Part shown: in pieces, positions 6,114-10,674 of the stretch
Layout of the letters: each line of letters starts with the position of its first letter
Position numbering within the stretch: position 1 is the first letter of the stretch
DNA from: Planctomycetota bacterium
Lineage (GTDB): Bacteria; Planctomycetota; UBA11346
Direction of reading: 5' to 3'
DNA length: 10,674 nucleotides
NCBI GenBank assembly: GCA_013821615.1
Contig: JACDGQ010000067.1
Coordinates: forward strand, 1 to 10,674
Translations under genes and position numbers: made by a program
The notes under the pieces: generated by a model
Databases searched by the model: none
Told to the model about the DNA's origin: nothing
Seen by the model: only the letters and a program-made list of their open reading frames with translations

Positions 6114-6509
6114 TCAATCCCGGTACGGTCCGCTCACCAAGCGCTGGGACACCCACCAGACATTCCCATGCGGATCGATGACGCCGCCCTGGCGATCACC
6201 GTATGGCTTGTCGCTCACTTCCATCTCGAGCCGTGCGCCGCAGTGCAGCGCACGTGCCATGGTCGCATCGGCATTGGCCACGAAGAGGTAGTACGAGCCG
6301 GGCCGTGGCGGATAGGCTTCCGATGCGTCGCTGACCATGAACTGCGTGGTACCGATGCTGATCTGCGAGTTGACGATGCGGCCGTGCTCGCCGTGGGTGC
6401 GGTGGATCTCGACGGCGCCGAAGGCGGCGATGAGGAAGTCGATGAAAGTGGCGGCGTTGGCAACGATCATATACGGGAACAGGGTGCCGTAGCCGTCGGG
6501 GATGAGCAT
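6114..6509 (-). CDS. VOC family (PhnB-like glyoxalase/bleomycin-resistance fold) protein
   Basis: 131 residues covering a whole vicinal oxygen chelate domain. The first beta-alpha-beta-beta-beta unit is LFPYMIVANAATFIDFLIAA followed by FGAVE and then the HGRIVNSQISIGTTQFMVSD strands. The second unit runs from YYLFVANADATMARALHCGA to the closing KPYGDRQGGVIDPHGNVWWV (101-120). The YGDR...DPxGNxW ending is the PhnB-like (COG2764) signature. Such proteins include metal enzymes and antibiotic- or arsenical-binding proteins; the substrate cannot be told here. The start ATG 6509 has a weak AGAAG site upstream and fits the family N-terminus. It converges on arsS (95-bp gap with no clear terminator). 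Its upstream region is cut by the ISL3 element 72 bp before the start, so its original promoter may be displaced or replaced by one reading out of the element. Confidence 0.85.
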   Translation of the reverse strand: MLIPDGYGTLFPYMIVANAATFIDFLIAAFGAVEIHRTHGEHGRIVNSQISIGTTQFMVSDASEAYPPRPGSYYLFVANADATMARALHCGARLEMEVSDKPYGDRQGGVIDPHGNVWWVSQRLVSGPYRD

Positions 6510-6573
6510 GATATCTTCTCTGGATCGGGATGACGGCGATAGGGTTCGGGGGATGGCGGACGAGGACAATGTT

Positions 6574-6581
6574 ATGATTGG
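6574..6581. repeat. Target site duplication, left copy
   Basis: ATGATTGG abuts the left end of the insertion sequence and is repeated exactly at 7910-7917 beside the right end. Eight bp is the usual ISL3 duplication length. Confidence 0.9.
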
Positions 6582-6618
6582 GGGGCATCAGGGTTTCGTG
6601 TGGGTCGGGTAGCTCGCT
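6582..6618. repeat. Left terminal inverted repeat of the ISL3 element
   Basis: 37 bp, identical to the reverse complement of 7873-7909. The similarity continues imperfectly for about ten more bases after a gap. The outer end is GGGG, and the left flank adds two further G from the target duplication. Confidence 0.95.
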
Positions 6619-6646
6619 CCGGGCAGATTTTCTGGCATGATCGGTC

Positions 6647-7903
6647 ATGCGCGATCGCGAACTCTACCAGCAAATCCTCGGCCTTTCGTCCCCATGGAAG
6701 GTTGACGACATCCGTTTGAGCCTTGCCGACCGTCAGGTGGTCGTGGTGGTGGGGCATGAGCCCGGCATGCCGCTCTCATGCCCGACCTGCGGCCGTTCCT
6801 GCGGCATCTACGACCACCGGAAGCGCAGCTGGCGACATCTCGATACCTGCCAGTTGCAGACCGTTCTCGAGGCGGAGATCCCTCGTGTGGATTGTCCAGA
6901 ACACGGGGTGCAGCAGGTGACGGTGCCTTGGGCCGCACCGGGTGGCCGTTTCACGGCCCTGTTCGAGGCCATGGTCATTGCATGGTTGGGCGAGGCGCCG
7001 ATCAAGGCCGTAGCCGAGCTGGTGGGACTGACCTGGGATCAAGTGGATGGCATCCAGCAACGGGCGATCGAGCGCGGACTTGCTCGCAGAAAACCCACGC
7101 TCGTGAGGAACCTGGGCATCGACGAGACCTCCTATCAGGACGATCACGAATACGTGTCGGTCATCACCGACCGGGATCGCCGCGTCGTCTTGGAAGTCCT
7201 CGAAGACCGCAAGAAGGAGACGGTGCGAACTTGGCTGGACACGCTCAGTGATCAGCAGAAGCAGGCGATCCAGACCGTCTCGATGGACATGTGGGAGGCA
7301 TTCATCAACGCTTTCCTGGAACGGATCCCAGATGCCGACCAAAAGATCTGCTTCGACCGGTTTCACATCGCCAGCTACTTTGGCAAGGCTGTTGATGATG
7401 TCCGCATTCAGGAGCACAAAGCGCTGCGCGCAAATGGTGGCGAGAGCATCCTCACCCACACCAAGCACCACTGGTTGCGGAACTCCGAGCGCACCGACAA
7501 CCGCAGCCGAACCTGGTTTATGGCATTGACCAGAGCATCGCTCAAGACAGCGCGGGCATGGGCCATCAAGGAACAGGCAGGTAAGCTCTGGGGCTTCACC
7601 TCACGCAACTGGGCAGAGAAGGGCTGGCGACGACTGCTGGGTTGGATGGACCGCTGCCAGCTTGCGCCAGTCAAGAAGGTCGCCGCCACCATCAAGAACC
7701 ACCTTTGGGGCATTCTCAATGCCGTGGTCACTGCCTCAACCAACGCCATCGGAGAGTCGCTCAACGCTCGCATCCAGAAGATCAAAACTATGGCCTGCGG
7801 CTTTCGAAACCGCGAGCGCTTCCGCCGAGCTATCCTCTTCCACCTCGGGGGACTCGACCTCATGCCGAGCGAAGCGAGCTACCCGACCCACACGAAACCC
7901 TGA
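6647..7903 (+). CDS. ISL3 family transposase
   Basis: 418 residues, full length for the family. It catalyses cut-and-paste movement of the element through a DDE RNase H-like domain. An N-terminal zinc-binding region has CPTCGRSC (Cys45, Cys48, Cys52) and CPEH (Cys83, His86), for recognition of the terminal repeats. A helix-turn-helix-like stretch follows (IKAVAELVGLTWDQVDGIQQ, 119-138). The catalytic core has Asp159 in LGIDETSY, an acidic pair at SMDMWEAF (Asp214) and CFDRFHIA (Asp237), and the final Glu370 in NAIGESLNARIQ. The tail ends RRAILFHLGGLDLMPSEASY and runs into the right inverted repeat, which encodes the last residues. No frameshift or stop is present. ATG 6647 is 65 bp from the left end, with no good ribosome site, as is common for tightly controlled transposases. 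Confidence 0.95.
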   Translation: MRDRELYQQILGLSSPWKVDDIRLSLADRQVVVVVGHEPGMPLSCPTCGRSCGIYDHRKRSWRHLDTCQLQTVLEAEIPRVDCPEHGVQQVTVPWAAPGGRFTALFEAMVIAWLGEAPIKAVAELVGLTWDQVDGIQQRAIERGLARRKPTLVRNLGIDETSYQDDHEYVSVITDRDRRVVLEVLEDRKKETVRTWLDTLSDQQKQAIQTVSMDMWEAFINAFLERIPDADQKICFDRFHIASYFGKAVDDVRIQEHKALRANGGESILTHTKHHWLRNSERTDNRSRTWFMALTRASLKTARAWAIKEQAGKLWGFTSRNWAEKGWRRLLGWMDRCQLAPVKKVAATIKNHLWGILNAVVTASTNAIGESLNARIQKIKTMACGFRNRERFRRAILFHLGGLDLMPSEASYPTHTKP

Positions 7904-7909
7904 TGCCCC
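7873..7909. repeat. Right terminal inverted repeat of the ISL3 element
   Basis: 37 bp, a perfect inverted match to 6582-6618. It contains the transposase stop codon TGA at 7901-7903. Confidence 0.95.
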
Positions 7910-7917
7910 ATGATTGG
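7910..7917. repeat. Target site duplication, right copy
   Basis: ATGATTGG, an exact direct copy of 6574-6581. The lack of any mismatch indicates a recent insertion with no later rearrangement at the ends. Confidence 0.9.
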
Positions 7918-7955
7918 GATTCGGCGTCAATTCTGATCCCGTGCGCTGCACCCCG

Positions 7956-8009
7956 GTGCTCAGGTACGTGGAGATGCTCCACGCACGTGCCGGATGAGCC
8001 TGAGCGACC
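7956..8009. other. Branched stem structure next to the insertion
   Basis: GCTCAGG (7958-7964) pairs with CCTGAGC (7999-8005), with flanking GGT/ACC pairs. The fold encloses a 7-bp hairpin, CGTGGAG (7967-7973) with CTCCACG (7977-7983), around a 3-nt loop, and then the palindrome GCACGTGC (7983-7990). It lies 64 bp beyond the lipoprotein stop on the minus strand. It may be part of a transcription end or the remains of an older repeat. Confidence 0.4.
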
Positions 8010-8020
8010 TTGCCGTCAGT

Positions 8021-8047
8021 CCCGGCCATCGCTGGACGATGGCCGGG
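8021..8047 (-). terminator. Strong hairpin after the lipoprotein gene (terminator-like, no U-tract)
   Basis: Perfect 11-bp stem CCCGGCCATCG (8021-8031) with CGATGGCCGGG (8037-8047) and a 5-nt loop, starting 25 bp after the lipoprotein stop codon. Its position fits the 3' end of that transcript. No T-run follows on either strand, so it would act as a Rho-dependent or RNA-stabilising hairpin rather than a classic intrinsic terminator. Confidence 0.55.
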
Positions 8048-8072
8048 CTCGCTCTGGGAAAGGCTGCGCAGA

Positions 8073-8969
8073 TCAGTGGACGTTGGCGTGGATGATCGCC
8101 GCCGCCTGGGCGCGGGTGAACGGGCCATAGAGCGTGCCGTCGACGGTGACGGTGATGTGATCGATCGAGGTGCGGTCCCACACCACGGCATGGCTGATGC
8201 CGTTCCGGACCACGGTCGAGTTCCAATGTGAAACGACGGTGGGGACGTACGAGAATGCGCCGGCGGCATAGGCCAGGGAGTGGGTCTCATGGGCGTGACC
8301 GCTATGCGTCCCCGTGGCGGTATCGGTGCCTTGGACCAGGGAACCCGACCAGGTCGGAACGGTCAGCTGGGCGTCCGAGCTCAACGTCCAGTGGTCGGCG
8401 TCTGGACGGTTCCAGGCGATCTCCAGGCTGTAGGCGACGGACGATCCGTGGTCGATGGTGGCGCGGGCGCCGCTGACCGGATCAGTGAAGACCGCGTCGG
8501 TATCGAACGTCAGCGAGACGTCGTAACCCGCAGTCCCACCGGTGCCGGTCGGCTGGCTGCTGACGGCGCTGCCGCTGTAATGGACGGTGAAGGTTCCGGT
8601 GGCGTTGGGGTACCTGTCGCCGCCGAGACCATCGCGGGCATCCAGGTCGACGGTGAAGGTTCCGGAGTTGCTGAAGGTGAAGGCCGTCGCCGCAGTGGTA
8701 CCGGATGCCGACCTGGTCGAGACCGAGGCGCTGGTCCCCGCCTGGATGATGGCGTCGTTCGCCGCGCCACTGGACTGGCTGAGGGCATCCAGCGCAGAGG
8801 CCGACATCTGCACCGACGTGAGCTGTTCCGCAGGCGGGGTGGTCGCCCCGGCGCTGTGCACCTCGCTGGTGTTGCTGTTGGAGCCACTGCCGCACCCGGC
8901 GGACAGGACAAGGGCAGCGAGGGTGGCGCCAGGCAAGATGGAGCGAGCGAAATTCTTCTGAGCGTGCAT
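8073..8969 (-). CDS. Putative lipoprotein of unknown function
   Basis: 298 residues. The start ATG 8969 is well supported by AGGAGG 7 bp upstream. The N-terminus is a lipoprotein signal: basic residues (K5, R9), a hydrophobic run (LAALVL, 17-22), then LSAGC with the lipidated Cys at 26. A Gly/Ser/Asn/Thr-rich linker follows (GSGSNSNTSEVHSAG), as expected for an exported protein that reaches away from the membrane. The rest is rich in Thr, Ser, Val and Asp with alternating beta-like patterns (FTFSNSGTFTVDLDARDG, GTFTVHYSGSAV, YDVSLTFDTDAVF, HITVTVDGTLYGPF), so a beta-sandwich-type fold is likely. After the leader there are no cysteines. I do not recognise a family. It is downstream of the flavoprotein gene on the same strand, but the 250-bp gap argues for its own promoter. 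Confidence 0.8.
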   Translation of the reverse strand: MHAQKNFARSILPGATLAALVLSAGCGSGSNSNTSEVHSAGATTPPAEQLTSVQMSASALDALSQSSGAANDAIIQAGTSASVSTRSASGTTAATAFTFSNSGTFTVDLDARDGLGGDRYPNATGTFTVHYSGSAVSSQPTGTGGTAGYDVSLTFDTDAVFTDPVSGARATIDHGSSVAYSLEIAWNRPDADHWTLSSDAQLTVPTWSGSLVQGTDTATGTHSGHAHETHSLAYAAGAFSYVPTVVSHWNSTVVRNGISHAVVWDRTSIDHITVTVDGTLYGPFTRAQAAAIIHANVH

Positions 8970-8976
8970 GTGATGG

Positions 8977-8982
8977 CCTCCT
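8977..8982 (-). promoter_or_regulatory. Consensus ribosome binding site of the lipoprotein gene
   Basis: AGGAGG on the minus strand, 7 bp before ATG 8969. It is the strongest ribosome site in the window. It rules out the longer reading from 9002 and suggests that this lipoprotein is made in quantity. Confidence 0.8.
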
Positions 8983-9219
8983 TGGTCTCGGTAAAGTTCC
9001 ACGTCCAGAGGATCCGGACCGTCCGGCCGCCGTGACCTCAGCGGGTCTACCGGGCATGCGGCGAGTCGTTACAGGTGAGTTTCGAGGTCTTTTCCGCCAG
9101 GTACCCACGTGTCACTGCAATATGCATGTTCAGCCGCAGCTTCCTTGGCATTGGTCGTTGGGAACACGCCCGGAAGCGGGTCCAGGACCTGATCCGTACG
9201 CATGCCGCGATCCGATGGA

Positions 9220-10368
9220 CTATGAACTCCAGCGGGCCAAGCACGTCCGCCGATAACGCCGGATGAAGGCCCGATCGATGCGATCCTTCAGCAGCCACGC
9301 TCCGCGTCCGTGCCAGTTGAACGGGCCCCAGGTGGCCAGACCGCGGTGGTCGCCCAGGTTCAGGATCGACAACCAGCGGCGCTGGGGCCGGTAGATGCGC
9401 AGCTGCGTGCCGCGCGCTGCGGCGATGAGGTTCGCGTGCAGCACCGGCCCCTGGCGCACGGCGAAGACCCCGAGTCGAGGCACGTCGTGGCCGGCGATGG
9501 CGATGCAGTCGCCGCCGCCGAAGATGCGCGGGTCGCCCAGCGAGCGGAGGTTGGCGTCGACGAGGAGTGCTCCCTCGCCATCGACGGGCAGCCCGCTGGC
9601 GGCCGCGAGCGGTGGTGGTTTCAGTCCCGTGGCGATCACCACGGCATCGCAGGTGATCACGGGCCGCCCGACGACCGCGACGCCATGCGCGGTGCAACCG
9701 AGCGCCCGCGCCCGTTCGACCCGGATGCCGCGCCGCGCGAAATCCCGCGCGACCTGCGCGCGGACGTGGTCCGGGAGCACTGACAACCATGTCTCGCCGG
9801 TGACCAGGACGATCTGCGCGCGTCCGCCGCGAGCGGTGATGAGCGCGTGCGCGTTCGCGGCGGCTTCGCAGGCGCTCGCCCCGCCGCCGATGACCACGAC
9901 CGTGACCGGCGCCTGCGCGCGCTCATGCACCAGCCGTTCGAGCACGCAGCGCAGATCCCAGAGTCGCGCCAGCGGCTTGACGGTGAAGGCGCTTTCTGGT
10001 CCAGGCAGCGTCAGGTCGGTGCGGACGCCACTGCCGATGGCCAGCGATACGAGGTCATACGGAACCGTCTTACCATCCTCGAGGACCACCCGGCGCCCCG
10101 GCCGGTCGATGAACGTGGCCCGGCCCGCGACGACCGTCGCACCACCGCGAGCCGCCAGAGCGAAGACATCGATCTGGGCTTCCTCAGGCGCGTAGTCCCC
10201 ACCGAGGATCCCGGACGCCATGCCGGAGTACCAGAAGGGGTTTTCGGCGACCAGGGTCACTGCGCATCCGCTGCGCGCGTACGCCTCCAGGTGGGCCAGC
10301 GCGTAGTGGTGGGCGTGCCCGGCCCCGAGCAGCACGATGCGGGTCGCGGATCCGCCTGTGGCCGTCAT
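9220..10368 (-). CDS. FAD/NAD(P)-dependent oxidoreductase, SelD N-terminal-domain type (TIGR03169-like)
   Basis: 382 residues of the pyridine nucleotide-disulfide oxidoreductase/NDH-2-like fold. The FAD-binding start is IVLLGAGHAHHYAL (11-24), with the family's GxGH variant. FWYSGMASGILGGDYAPEEA (45-64), followed by QID, is the hallmark of TIGR03169, the domain fused to selenide water dikinase (SelD) in some bacteria. The NAD(P)-binding motif is VVVIGGGASACEAA (157-170), and IFGGGDCIAI (282-291) is the second FAD contact. The Trp/Arg-rich tail WHGRGAWLLKDRIDRAFIRR is also family-like. There is no paired redox CxxC, so it is not a classical disulfide reductase. No SelD domain is attached. ATG 10368 overlaps the stop of the upstream glycosyltransferase as ATGA, so the two are translationally coupled. 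Stand-alone members occur near arsenosugar genes; the electron acceptor is unknown. Confidence 0.85.
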   Translation of the reverse strand: MTATGGSATRIVLLGAGHAHHYALAHLEAYARSGCAVTLVAENPFWYSGMASGILGGDYAPEEAQIDVFALAARGGATVVAGRATFIDRPGRRVVLEDGKTVPYDLVSLAIGSGVRTDLTLPGPESAFTVKPLARLWDLRCVLERLVHERAQAPVTVVVIGGGASACEAAANAHALITARGGRAQIVLVTGETWLSVLPDHVRAQVARDFARRGIRVERARALGCTAHGVAVVGRPVITCDAVVIATGLKPPPLAAASGLPVDGEGALLVDANLRSLGDPRIFGGGDCIAIAGHDVPRLGVFAVRQGPVLHANLIAAARGTQLRIYRPQRRWLSILNLGDHRGLATWGPFNWHGRGAWLLKDRIDRAFIRRYRRTCLARWSS

Positions 10369-10674
10369 GGCGCCTGCCCGCCACGGGCGACCGATCCTGG
10401 CAAGCATGCACGCAGGTGGTGGCGCAGGCGCAGGCGCTGATGGTGCAGCGTGACCGCTGCCGTCCTGCCCCCCGCGTAGGCCCGGCACGAGACCGCCATG
10501 GGCACCGGTGCGATGGTGAACCGGCCAGGCCCGGCGAGTTTCCTGCCCAGCTCCGCGGTGTCGTAGGGACCGGCAGCGGGAACGCCGCAGCGCAGCGCGG
10601 CGGCGCGCAGGAAGAACGGCCCCTGATCCATGTAGGCGCCGCCGGTCCACGCGGCGCGCAGGCGGGCCCAGGCG
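10365..10674 (-). CDS. Probable TIGR04283-like arsenosugar-type glycosyltransferase, C-terminal fragment
   Basis: The gene runs off the right edge; the last 102 residues are visible, ending at TGA 10367-10365. The visible part matches, by pattern, the end of GT2 glycosyltransferases of the TIGR04283 type. YMDQGPFFLRAAALRCGV corresponds to the family's GDQGxFxRRxxFxxxGG. A D..EL.R.L..PG segment follows, then IAPVPMAVSCRAYAGGRTAA (the VTSxRRxxxxG..RT part) and an Arg-rich amphipathic tail, LRLRHHLRAC. The acidic MED motif of the family is not clear here: TAEL is the nearest. The DxD and nucleotide-sugar sites would lie outside the window. Such enzymes are found with ArsS and are expected to build the sugar side of arsenosugars. 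It shares an ATGA overlap with the flavoprotein gene. A different GT2 subfamily is possible. Confidence 0.5.
   Translation of the reverse strand, partial: AWARLRAAWTGGAYMDQGPFFLRAAALRCGVPAAGPYDTAELGRKLAGPGRFTIAPVPMAVSCRAYAGGRTAAVTLHHQRLRLRHHLRACLPGSVARGGQAP

Larger units (their letters stand above)
6582..7909 (+). mobile_element. Complete ISL3-family insertion sequence (1328 bp)
   Basis: The element is bounded by perfect 37-bp inverted repeats beginning GGGGCATCAGGGTTTCGTGT, and by an 8-bp target duplication (ATGATTGG). It holds one intact transposase gene whose stop codon lies inside the right repeat. All parts needed for transposition are present, so it is likely active or recently active. 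It inserted between the VOC gene and the lipoprotein gene, and removing it with one duplication copy rejoins the flanks cleanly as ...GTTATGATTGGGATTCGG. Its GC content looks lower than that of the flanking genes, consistent with arrival from elsewhere. Confidence 0.95.

Noticed and set aside
8280..9035. 251-codon plus-strand open frame
   Set aside because: Antisense to the lipoprotein gene, which has a consensus ribosome site and a lipobox.
10369..10650. Extension of the flavoprotein upstream to 10650
   Set aside because: The added residues are Arg/Pro-rich and occupy the wrong frame of the upstream glycosyltransferase. ATG 10368 sits directly before the FAD motif and overlaps that gene's stop.
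1..10674. CRISPR arrays, tRNA or rRNA genes, phage or toxin-antitoxin genes
   Set aside because: I read both strands for spaced repeats, tRNA-like cloverleaf ends and typical short gene pairs, and none could be supported.

Overview
The window is GC-rich bacterial DNA with short intergenic gaps. Two secreted proteins carry lipoprotein-type signal peptides, which suggests a Gram-negative organism. The phylum cannot be fixed from these genes: their families occur in Proteobacteria and in other high-GC Gram-negative groups. The wobble positions of the genes are strongly GC-biased. The insertion sequence at 6582-7909 looks visibly less GC-rich than its surroundings.

Layout, left to right. (1) 1-317 (+): the C-terminal end of a fibronectin type III-like protein. 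(2) 428-2275 (-): an AI-2E/PerM-family membrane permease with an unusual cytoplasmic C-terminal half that resembles a cobalamin-binding-type module. (3) 2424-2720 (+): a small unknown protein, divergent from the permease. (4) 2870-3664 (-): a stand-alone, apparently cytoplasmic GAF-like sensor domain with no output domain. (5) 3665-4037: an intergenic region holding a foldable element of about 70 nt. (6) 4038-6018 (+): three overlapping genes, DUF1499 lipoprotein / arsenosugar-associated peroxidase-like protein / radical SAM protein ArsS. (7) 6114-6509 (-): a VOC (PhnB-like) protein. (8) 6582-7909: a complete ISL3-family insertion sequence with perfect 37-bp terminal inverted repeats and a perfect 8-bp target duplication. 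(9) 7956-8047: two stem-loop structures. (10) 8073-8969 (-): an unknown lipoprotein. (11) 9220-10674 (-): a two-gene operon of a TIGR04283-like glycosyltransferase (partial, running off the window) and a TIGR03169-like FAD/NAD(P) oxidoreductase.

The theme is an arsenosugar-type locus. ArsS and its peroxidase-like partner are the recognisable core. The glycosyltransferase and the flavoprotein on the opposite strand belong to families that recur around ArsS or selenium genes, so (6) and (11) are probably two arms of one pathway, facing each other across an interrupted middle. The arsenite methyltransferase ArsM, which should supply the methylated arsenical, is not in the window. ArsS is an all-cysteine version, and the flavoprotein is not fused to SelD. 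The ISL3 element sits about 70 bp upstream of the VOC gene, and its intact target duplication shows that the insertion is little decayed.
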